From assembly GCA_900541195.1 (NCBI GenBank), contig UQIY01000026.1:1-30997 (forward strand): a DNA stretch of 30,997 nucleotides, given 5' to 3'. The notes under the pieces were generated by a model, which had not been told where the DNA came from, searched no databases, and worked only from the letters and a program-made list of their open reading frames with translations. Positions 1 through 6,068 of this stretch are shown piece by piece. The translations under genes and the position numbers were made by a program. The first letter of the stretch is position 1, and each line of letters starts with the position of its first letter. The DNA comes from an uncultured Collinsella sp. (GTDB taxonomy: Bacteria; Actinomycetota; Coriobacteriia; Coriobacteriales; Coriobacteriaceae).

Positions 1-206
1 ATTAATGGATGGAAACGGATGTTCTATCGGGACACACATTTTGTCCTATAAGCCGGTTTTTGATGCCGTTGGGAGGGTCGTAGTGACCGTCTACCGAGAG
101 TGGAAATATTTTCTGAAGCTCTGACCTGCGACGTCAAGTTTTTGGTCAGCTTTTGGCAAGGCCTGCGGACGGAAGCATACGATAGCGTAATGGTATTCTC
201 TCCGCC
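1..206. other. Upstream non-coding stretch, no recognised gene
   Basis: I see no convincing gene here. A weak promoter-like pair (TTGGCA at 153-158 and TACGAT at 178-183, 19 bases apart) precedes the next gene. A six-codon mini-ORF (ATG at 190, stop TGA at 208-210) ends in a TGATG overlap with one possible start of that gene, so translational coupling is possible. No terminator or tRNA is evident. Confidence 0.3.
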
Positions 207-1229
207 GTGATGGTTATGGGGTTGGCCATGCTCGATAAAGGCAAACATTTTCCTCAGTCATATGCAAGGATGCTATTCTCGGTCCTTGGAATTCATCAAG
301 ATGGACAGCTGCTTATAACAATTGATCCTTGGGATGAACGCCGTGCTCGCGAGCTTATGCAGGAAGAGCTCATGCTTCGTCTTTACAACCATGTGTATGC
401 GGATCCGGTCTATTGGAATAATCTTGGGGTTGAAGATCGCATCTTTCAGTTGGCATCCGCTATTGCGGTCGTTGAACCGGATGCTGTGTTTTGCGGATCG
501 ACGGCAGCGCTGCTCTACGGCATCGGCTCGGCGTATACGCTTCTGGATAAAGTACAAGTGCTGCTGCCACGGTCTACAAGGCGCGATACATATGAGTTCG
601 TTGAGTATCGTCGATGGCGCCCGGGCGAGGTATGGCGTCTCGGCCCGTTTACGCTTACAGACCCCTATCGGACGGTGGTCGATATTGCCCGCACGAGTGC
701 ATTTCGGTATGCGCTTGGCTACGTCGATGGATTGGCTCGTGAGTACGATGTTGACCGCGAGGAGCTGCGTGTGTATGCACAGGCCAATTGTCGCGGTTTG
801 CATGGCATCTCCCGTGCGTTTGGCGTGTTCGAATATATGGACGGAAGGTCGGATAACGGGGGAGAGTCCGAGGCGCGAGCGGCAATGATCCTTGCAGGCG
901 TCGTTGCGCCCGAGCTTCAGGTTGAGATTGATCGGCCAGGAAACGCCTGCTATTATCTGGCAGATTATGGTTGGCAGATGCCAGATGGGTCATGGATGTT
1001 GGCAGAGCTTCATGGTTTGGGTAAGTTTGAGGATGAAACTCAAAAAGATTCGGAACATGCTGCGGCAAAAACCTATCGAGCCGCCTTATTGCGCGATGCG
1101 AACTTGCGTGCCATGGGTCATAACGTCATTCATTTCAAGCTATCGGACACCTACGACGTAGAATCGTTCGGTGCCATGATGCGCGGTTATGGCATTCCGA
1201 CAACAAAACCCTACGCCGACTCCCGATAG
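207..1229 (+). CDS. AbiEi-like winged-helix protein with C-terminal DUF559/PD-(D/E)XK-like domain (hypothetical)
   Basis: The protein is about 340 residues; the molecular function is not established. The middle region (about 85-185) holds a GSTAALLYGI stretch and a segment around residues 110-160 ending LTDPYRTVVDIAR. This layout is typical of actinobacterial relatives of AbiEi, the antitoxin/transcription-factor half of type IV toxin-antitoxin systems. The C-terminal part has a SEARA helix, then ADYGW and AELHGLGKF, resembling the D...E-x(n)-K core of DUF559/Vsr-type restriction-endonuclease-like folds. No AbiEii nucleotidyltransferase partner follows, so an orphan regulator or nuclease-like protein is more likely than a full type IV system. 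The start is uncertain: GTG 207, ATG 210, ATG 216 and ATG 228 are all in frame, and only ATG 228 has a weak G-rich Shine-Dalgarno. The gene ends 30 bases before a large palindrome. Confidence 0.6.
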   Translation: MMVMGLAMLDKGKHFPQSYARMLFSVLGIHQDGQLLITIDPWDERRARELMQEELMLRLYNHVYADPVYWNNLGVEDRIFQLASAIAVVEPDAVFCGSTAALLYGIGSAYTLLDKVQVLLPRSTRRDTYEFVEYRRWRPGEVWRLGPFTLTDPYRTVVDIARTSAFRYALGYVDGLAREYDVDREELRVYAQANCRGLHGISRAFGVFEYMDGRSDNGGESEARAAMILAGVVAPELQVEIDRPGNACYYLADYGWQMPDGSWMLAELHGLGKFEDETQKDSEHAAAKTYRAALLRDANLRAMGHNVIHFKLSDTYDVESFGAMMRGYGIPTTKPYADSR

Positions 1230-1258
1230 CGAAATCGTTCGCAGCCAACCTTCAATAT

Positions 1259-1323
1259 GTTGCGGTGAAATACGGACTGTTGAGGCCTTTAAAGGCATAA
1301 AACAGTCCGTATTTCACCGCAAC
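1259..1323. repeat. Long intergenic palindrome, family copy 1 (possible bidirectional terminator)
   Basis: This is a perfect 23-bp inverted repeat: left arm 1259-1281 begins GTTGCGGTGAAATACGG, right arm 1301-1323 is its exact complement. The 19-base loop contains a second palindrome, GCCTTTAAAGGC (1285-1296). It lies between two converging genes. The outer arm sequence recurs at 23728 and 26892. In RNA either strand would form a very stable hairpin, but no long T tract follows. Confidence 0.85.
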
Positions 1324-1339
1324 TTAGGAGGGGATGGGG

Positions 1340-1813
1340 TTAGCTGCGGGATTGGTGGCGGAGTTTGTCGATGGTGGCGTCGGTGCCGTGGTCGCGGGCG
1401 TCGGTGCCGTGACTGTGGGCTTCGGCTGCGGTTTGGCGCTTTCGGCGGTAATCGATCATGCCTTGGATGATGGGCTTACCAAAGCTCACGACATCATCGT
1501 TGTAGATGGCGGTTCGGGCTGCGAGGAGGCAGTCGGTAAAGTCCATATGGGTCTTGCCAAAAAGTTTGACGGCAAGGGCGACAACGGTGGGCTCGTCGAC
1601 CATGACGTCATCGAGCAGCCTTTTCATGGCCGCAGCAATCTCAACGCGGGGAACCTTATAGACGTCGCGCAGCGTGACCACGACGCGCGTGATGATTTCG
1701 GGATAGACACGAGCGGTGCGCGTGGCGATGACCTTGGCGGCGCGCGGTGACAGGACTTCGTCGTCAAGCAGGTAGCGTAGGATGACGGTCTCGTCGATGA
1801 TGGCGCTACTCAT
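1340..1813 (-). CDS. PIN-domain protein, probable VapC-like toxin of a toxin-antitoxin pair
   Basis: 157 residues. The N-terminus (AIIDETVILRYLLDDE) is the first strand and acidic residue (D7) of a PIN ribonuclease fold. MDFTDCLLAA (residues 90-99) is the third-motif DF-x-D helix. PIN toxins cleave RNA using three or four acidic residues and Mg2+. Two expected acidic positions look altered: the Glu usually preceding the vvyvL helix is Thr/Arg here (ITRVVVTL, with E39 a few residues earlier), and the usual T/S-F-D near residue 112 reads SFG. Activity may be reduced or lost. It overlaps the upstream antitoxin by 8 bases (ATGAGTAG), the normal antitoxin-toxin arrangement. The C-terminal 35 residues are charged and low in complexity (repeated HGTDA). 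The family is assigned from motifs only. Confidence 0.72.
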   Translation of the reverse strand: MSSAIIDETVILRYLLDDEVLSPRAAKVIATRTARVYPEIITRVVVTLRDVYKVPRVEIAAAMKRLLDDVMVDEPTVVALAVKLFGKTHMDFTDCLLAARTAIYNDDVVSFGKPIIQGMIDYRRKRQTAAEAHSHGTDARDHGTDATIDKLRHQSRS

Positions 1814-2129
1814 GGATATCTACTTCCTCGGGACCCAAAATCGAATCGTCGCTTTCTGTGGCAAGGTATTCAATCCAGGCATTGCGCTCCTCGGAGCGGC
1901 GATTGGGGTCACCGTATGCTTTGAGCGATCCATAGGCGGCGGTGCCGTCCTTTGAGCGCACGGCGACCGGCTGAAAGGGGAGCTTGCGCATCAAAATGCT
2001 CTGCGCGACAAATAGACGGACGGCCTCGGCGAGCGATGTGCCCATGGCGTCGTAGAGATGTTCGGCATGCTGCTTGTCTTCCTCGCGAATGCGCACCTGC
2101 AGGATGGCTCGTTTTTGAGTCGATGACAT
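1806..2129 (-). CDS. RelB/DinJ-type ribbon-helix-helix antitoxin
   Basis: 107 residues from the ATG at 2129. The core AILQVRIREEDKQHAEHLYD followed by MGTSLAEAVRLFVAQSI is the beta-strand plus two-helix DNA-binding ribbon-helix-helix of RelB/DinJ antitoxins. The remaining C-terminal half, rich in charged residues, would be the toxin-binding tail. The frame is open further upstream to 2195, but the ATG at 2129 has a GGGGG Shine-Dalgarno seven bases upstream and starts just before the conserved domain, so I prefer it. Such antitoxins normally repress their own operon; the inverted octamers at 2186 and 2218 flanking a good promoter are a likely operator. The partner is usually a RelE/YafQ-fold toxin, so the pairing with a PIN toxin is a mixed-class combination. 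Confidence 0.78.
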   Translation of the reverse strand: MSSTQKRAILQVRIREEDKQHAEHLYDAMGTSLAEAVRLFVAQSILMRKLPFQPVAVRSKDGTAAYGSLKAYGDPNRRSEERNAWIEYLATESDDSILGPEEVDIHE

Positions 2130-2185
2130 CACTGGCCCCCTTAATGAGCGTGCAATATAGTCGGTCAAATGCGGCATGTGCCGAT

Positions 2186-2225
2186 ACTTGAGCATCTTAT
2201 AACGATTACTTTATTTCGCTCAAGT
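2186..2225 (-). promoter_or_regulatory. Promoter and inverted-repeat operator of the toxin-antitoxin operon
   Basis: ACTTGAGC (2186-2193) and its exact inverse GCTCAAGT (2218-2225) are 32 bases apart centre to centre, three helical turns. On the minus strand the distal repeat contains the -35 TTGAGC, followed after 16 bases by the -10 TATAAG (plus-strand 2196-2201). A repressor bound to both repeats would bracket the promoter, as expected for antitoxin autoregulation. A third copy of GCTCAAGT lies at 2384-2391. Confidence 0.55.
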
Positions 2226-2352
2226 AAATAACCATTAACTTGAATACAAGCGTAGTACATCTAAAATGAGAGCGCGTAAAAATCTCTGAGGCGTACGCAT
2301 GTAATACACTCACCTTTATAGCTTCTAGAGAATAATTCCAACCTGCCAAAAC
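2226..2352. other. AT-rich intergenic stretch between divergent operons
   Basis: This is markedly more AT-rich than the flanking genes and has no supportable ORF. It contains the small palindrome CTTGAATACAAG near 2239, related to the CTTGAG octamers of the adjacent operator. It separates the leftward toxin-antitoxin operon from the rightward formate hydrogenlyase operon. Confidence 0.4.
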
Positions 2353-2378
2353 CCCTGCAATACACCCGTATTGCAGGG
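2353..2378. promoter_or_regulatory. Perfect 11-bp dyad upstream of the formate hydrogenlyase operon, probable operator
   Basis: CCCTGCAATAC (2353-2363) is followed after four bases by its exact complement (2368-2378). No T tract follows, so an operator is more likely than a terminator. It lies about 180 bases upstream of the first gene and just upstream of possible -10 elements (TATATT 2410-2415; TATATC 2423-2428, with TGCAAC at 2400-2405 seventeen bases before). The binding factor is unknown. Confidence 0.5.
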
Positions 2379-2477
2379 CCTATGCTCAAGTTTGCCCCCT
2401 GCAACTGCGTATATTTAACCTGTATATCGTTGGAGGAATTCTATCGAAGTGCCTGTTTCGCCGCATGCACTCGATAC

Positions 2478-2550
2478 GCCGATGCCGGACCACGGGCGGT
2501 CCGGGGCAACGTCGGCAGGGTCTCTCCGGCATGGGATTCAGGAGGGAGTG
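2478..2550 (+). promoter_or_regulatory. Structured 5' leader with two mutually exclusive hairpins before the first FHL gene
   Basis: Conformer A: GCCGA (2478-2482) pairs with TCGGC (2512-2516), enclosing CCGGACC (2485-2491) paired with GGTCCGG (2498-2504). Conformer B: ATGCCGGA (2482-2489) pairs with TCCGGCAT (2525-2532), directly upstream of the Shine-Dalgarno GGAGGG (2541-2546). The two share 2485-2489 and cannot coexist. This resembles a cis-regulatory switch; it matches no riboswitch class I can recognise. The segment is also open in frame from a GTG at 2449 that has its own GGAGGA, so an N-terminal extension of the downstream protein is an alternative reading. Confidence 0.4.
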
Positions 2551-2556
2551 AACAAC

Positions 2557-3075
2557 ATGGGCAATAAACGAGTCGTGGCTGATTCTTCACGCTGCATTGG
2601 GTGCCAAACCTGTATGGCGGCGTGCATCGAGGCACACGATATTCCCGGCAACATCGCCGCACCTCGCTTGCGCGTAACGCGCACCTACGAGATTTCCGCG
2701 CCGGTGGCATGTCACCACTGCGAGGACGCTCCGTGCGCCAAGGCCTGCCCTACGGGCGCCTTGTTCTTTGATCCAAAGAACCATCGCATCGGCGTCAACG
2801 AGGACAACTGCATCGGTTGCAAGAGCTGTGTCATGGCATGCCCCTTTGGCGCCGTGAGCGTGGCGACCACGCAGGTCCCCGTCTTGATGGGCGACGTGCG
2901 CGTGGGTTCGCAGACTAAGAGCTTCGTGCTCAAGTGCGACCTGTGCGTGGACCGTCCCGGCGGTCCGGCGTGTGCCGAGGCGTGTCCGACCAAGGGTCTC
3001 ACCCTGGTAGACGAGGAGCGTCTGGCAGAACTGACTGCCGAGCGTGCCCGCGCCACCATCGAAAACGAGGCGTAA
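2557..3075 (+). CDS. 4Fe-4S ferredoxin-type electron transfer subunit (HycB/HydN-like)
   Basis: 172 residues. It carries electrons from the formate dehydrogenase to the hydrogenase module. Four cysteine clusters are visible in order: CIGCQTCMAAC near the N-terminus, CHHCEDAPCAKACP, CIGCKSCVMACPFGA, and CDLC...CAEACP. This is the four-cubane arrangement of HycB, HydN and related DMSO-reductase-family small subunits, and the length is close to E. coli HydN (about 175). The start at ATG 2557 is supported by GGAGGG ten bases upstream and by homologues beginning just before the first cluster; an in-frame GTG at 2449 would add 36 residues of atypical sequence. It is the first gene of the operon, 74 bases before fdhF, and is probably the dedicated partner of that enzyme. 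Confidence 0.88.
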   Translation: MGNKRVVADSSRCIGCQTCMAACIEAHDIPGNIAAPRLRVTRTYEISAPVACHHCEDAPCAKACPTGALFFDPKNHRIGVNEDNCIGCKSCVMACPFGAVSVATTQVPVLMGDVRVGSQTKSFVLKCDLCVDRPGGPACAEACPTKGLTLVDEERLAELTAERARATIENEA

Positions 3076-3110
3076 GCGTCGGGCGACAGGCCCAATGATT
3101 GTCAAATAAG

Positions 3111-3126
3111 TACCGAGTATTCGGTA
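3111..3126. promoter_or_regulatory. Small perfect dyad in the fdhF leader
   Basis: TACCGA-GTAT-TCGGTA is a 6-bp perfect inverted repeat 23 bases upstream of the fdhF start, just before the purine-rich Shine-Dalgarno region (AAAGGAAGGAGGG). It could be a weak mRNA hairpin modulating initiation or a protein site; its role is unknown. Confidence 0.3.
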
Positions 3127-3149
3127 GCAGAGAAAGGAAGGAGGGTGTC

Positions 3150-5372
3150 ATGGAGAAGCATAAAGTGATCTGCCCGTACTGCGGCGCCGGTTGCCAGTTT
3201 AACCTCCTGGTCCAAAACGGCCAGGTCGTGGGTACCGAACCGCTCAACGGCATCACCAATCAGGGCGAGCTGTGCCTTAAGGGCATGAGCGGCTACGACT
3301 TCATCAACGACACCAAGATCTTGACTCCCCGCGTACTGCACCCGATGATCCGCCGCACCAAGGGCGCGGATCTTGAGCGCGTAAGCTGGGACGAGGCACT
3401 GGATTTCACCGCATCTAAGATGCAGGCCATAATTGACGAATATGGTCCTAACGCTGTCATGACCACCGGCTCTTCGCGAGGCGGCGGCAATGAGGCGAAC
3501 TACGTCATGCAGAAGTTTACGCGTGCGTGCATCGGCACCCACAGCGTGGACAACTGCGCCCGTACTTGACACGGCCCTACTGTCCTCGGTCTGATGGACA
3601 CGGTTGGTTCAGGTTGCATGTCATGCTCCATCCCCGGTATGGAGGATGCGGGCTGCATTTTCCTCTTCGGCTATAACCCTGCCGATTCGCACCCCATCGT
3701 CGCAAGGCGTATCGTGCGAGCCAAAGAAAAGGGTTGCAAGATTATCGTCGCCGACCCGCGCCATATCGAAACTGCGCGTATCGCCGATATCTACCTTCCG
3801 ATCAAGAACGGTTGCAATGTCGCGTTCCTCAACGCCTTTGCCAACTGCTTGGTCAACGATGGCCTCTACGACAAGGAATTCGTCGCCGAGCACACGAACG
3901 GCTTTGACGAGTGGTGGGAGACCATCAAGAACTACACTCCCGAATCCGTACAGGACATCACGGGTGTCGAGCCCGCATTGATCCATCAAGCTGCCGAGAT
4001 GTACGCCACGGCGAAGCCCTCTGCCATCATTGGCTGGGGTATGGGCGTATGCCAGCAGAAGCAGAACCTGAAGACGGTGCACACCATCGCCTCCATCGCC
4101 TGCGTTGCCGGCCAGATCGGCAAACCCAATTCCGGCCTCGCGCCCGTGCGTGGCCAGAACAACGTCCAGGGCTCCTGCGATATGGGCATGCTGCCCAACC
4201 TGTACCCTGGCTACCAGAAGGTCACCGACCCGGCAGTGCGTGCCAAGTTTGCCAAGGCTTGGGGCGTGCCCGAGGAAAAGCTCCCGCTCGAGGAGGGCTA
4301 CAAGCTCACCGACCTGGGCCACCTGGTCGACGAGGGCAAGGTGCACTGCTTCTACAACTACGGCGAGGACCCGGTGCAGACCGAGCCCGATTCGGCCGGT
4401 ATGCGCAAGACGCTCTCCGAGCTGGATCTGTTCATTTGCCAGGACATCTTTATGACGCAGACGACCATGCTCGCCGACGTCATCCTGCCTGCCACCTCTT
4501 GGGGCGAGCACGAGGGTGTCTTTACCGCATCCGACCGTAGCTTCCAGCACTTTGACGCGGCCGTTCCGCCCAAGGGCGAGTGCCGTCACGACTGGGAGAT
4601 CTTCGCGGACCTGTCTACGCGCATGGGCTACCCCATGCACTACGACAACACCGAGCAGATCTGGAACGAGTGCATTAGCCTGTGCCCCAACTTTGTGGGC
4701 GCGACCTACGAGAAGATGGCTCCCGAGGGCGGTTACGCCCAGTGGCCGGTCAAGTGCACCGATGTGAACGACCACGGTACGCCCGACATGTTCGCTGGTG
4801 GCAAGTTCACCACCAAGGACGGCCGCGCCAACCTGATGGCGCACGACTGGGAGGCGCCCTCCGAGCTTCCCGACGATGAGTACCCGCTCATTCTGTGCAC
4901 CGTCCGCGAGGTCGGCCACTACAGCTGCCGTTCGATGACCGGCAACTGCAAGACGCTGGCGCTGCTCGCCGACGAGCCCGGCTTTGTCCGCATGAATCCC
5001 GCGGACGCCCAGGCGCGTGGCATCAAGAACGGCGACATCGTCTCGATCCACAGCCGCCGCGGCCAGGTATACAGCCGCGCCGACGTGAGCGACCGTATCA
5101 ACAAGGGCACGGTCTATATGACCTACCAGTGGTGGATCGGCAAGTGCAACGAGCTGACCATTCACAAGGTCGACCCGGTCTCGCATACGCCCGAGGACAA
5201 GTTCTCCGCCTGCCAGGTCGACGCCATTGCCGACCAGGTCTGGGCAGAGGGCGAGGTCGAGCGTCAGTACACCGAGCTCAAGCAGGCCCTGGTGGACGCC
5301 GCCGCTCCCCAGGATGTTGAGCCCGGCGCCGCCAAGTTCGACGACGAGACGCACGTGAATCAAATCGTGTAG
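3150..5372 (+). CDS. fdhF: Formate dehydrogenase H, selenocysteine-containing catalytic subunit
   Basis: 740 residues with TGA 3567-3569 read as selenocysteine 140. It oxidises formate to CO2 at a bis-MGD molybdenum site in the cytoplasm and feeds electrons to the hydrogenase. The 4Fe-4S ligands C8, C11, C15 and C42, with K44, fall at the same positions as in E. coli FdhF. The active-site stretch reads RT-U-HGPTVLGL, so Sec140 and His141 are both present, and an arginine in VRGQNNVQG (residue 334) matches E. coli Arg333. Both halves are in the same frame with no other stop, so this is recoding and not a pseudogene; automated callers would split it at 3569 and 3594. The start at ATG 3150 follows AAGGAAGGAGG. 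It is somewhat longer than E. coli FdhF (about 715). The required selA, selB and selC genes are downstream in the same window. A stem-loop follows before hyfA. Confidence 0.96.
3567..3600 (+). promoter_or_regulatory. Selenocysteine UGA codon and SECIS hairpin in fdhF
   Basis: The TGA at 3567-3569 is followed by a stem TGTCC (3581-3585) with GGACA (3596-3600), continued by TC (3586-3587) with GA (3593-3594). It closes a GGTCT loop (3588-3592) and leaves a single bulged T at 3595. A bulged U and a GGUCU-type loop are the features SelB recognises in the E. coli fdhF SECIS. The loop starts 18 bases after the UGA. Confidence 0.92.
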
Positions 5373-5393
5373 TCCCGTTCTCGTTGGCTTTTT

Positions 5394-5436
5394 GGGCCGG
5401 GCGTCCCGTACGTTCGGGAGCCCGGCCCGTTATTTT
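5394..5436 (+). terminator. Intercistronic stem-loop between fdhF and hyfA (attenuator or processing hairpin)
   Basis: GGGCCGGGC (5394-5402) and TCCCG (5404-5408) pair with CGGGA (5415-5419) and GCCCGGCCC (5420-5428): 14 base pairs with one bulge and a six-base loop, followed by GTTATTTT. The T tract is interrupted, so partial termination or an RNase-stop/mRNA-stabilising hairpin is likely. It would set the ratio of FdhF to the Hyf subunits. Confidence 0.6.
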
Positions 5437-5450
5437 GAAAGGAAGTGGGG

Positions 5451-6068
5451 ATGAACCGCTTCATCGACATCAACCCGGAGAGGTGCATCGGCTGCGGAAC
5501 ATGCCAGTCCGCCTGTGCCGACGCCCACCGGATGCAGGGTCTTCAGGATACGCCGCGCCTGGCGCTCGTGAAGACCGGCGGTATTTCGGCCGCCCTTGCC
5601 TGCCACCATTGCGAGGGTGCCCCCTGCGCCGAGGTTTGCCCGGTGAATGCCATCGAGCACGATGGCGACCGCATCCACGTCAAGGAGCAGGAGTGCATCG
5701 GGTGCAGGCTGTGCGCCATCGCGTGCCCCTTCGGAGCCATCCATCCCGATGGCACGTCTATCGCCGGTGTCGCAGGCATGTGCGACCCGACGCCTTCGTA
5801 TCCTAAGTCCCTGAGCAGCCTGCTCACGTGGGCTCCCGGCCAGTACACCTGCGCTGTCAAGTGCGACCTGTGCGCCTTCGATCCGGACGGCCCGCATTGT
5901 GTGGCGGCGTGCCCCACCAAGGCGCTGACCGTCATGGGCGGCGCGGCCGATCGCGAGCTCGATGAGGCCAAGCGCCTGCGCTCGATCGAAAACGGTCCGG
6001 TCGTCGACGTTACCGCTGTGGCCCAGGGCCTGTCCGAGAAAGCAGAAGGGAGCGTAAACAATGGATAG
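5451..6068 (+). CDS. hyfA: Hydrogenase-4 component A, 4Fe-4S electron transfer protein
   Basis: 205 residues, the same length as E. coli HyfA. It opens with MNRF and CIGCGTCQSAC, then CHHCEGAPCAEVCP, CIGCRLCAIACPFGA, and CDLC...CVAACPTKA: four 4Fe-4S sites. The segment AHRMQGLQDTPRLALVKT is characteristic of HyfA. It is expected to relay electrons between the formate dehydrogenase side and HyfH/HyfI. The start is ATG 5451 with AGGAAG just upstream; a GTG at 5445 in frame is less likely. The end overlaps hyfB by 8 bases (ATGGATAG), so the two are translationally coupled. It is distinct from the other ferredoxin-like protein at the start of the operon, so two four-cluster proteins serve this complex. 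Confidence 0.92.
   Translation: MNRFIDINPERCIGCGTCQSACADAHRMQGLQDTPRLALVKTGGISAALACHHCEGAPCAEVCPVNAIEHDGDRIHVKEQECIGCRLCAIACPFGAIHPDGTSIAGVAGMCDPTPSYPKSLSSLLTWAPGQYTCAVKCDLCAFDPDGPHCVAACPTKALTVMGGAADRELDEAKRLRSIENGPVVDVTAVAQGLSEKAEGSVNNG

Noticed and set aside
2353..2378. Dyad as a rho-independent terminator
   Set aside because: No T tract follows and no gene on the plus strand ends upstream of it, so an operator fits better.
3621..5363. Long open frame antisense to fdhF
   Set aside because: A shadow of high-GC codon bias; it has no domain signature and lies fully opposite a conserved gene. The same holds for the long minus-strand frames opposite hyfA-hyfB (6010-8583), hyfF-hyfG (11431-14694) and the molybdenum hydroxylase (27952-30825).
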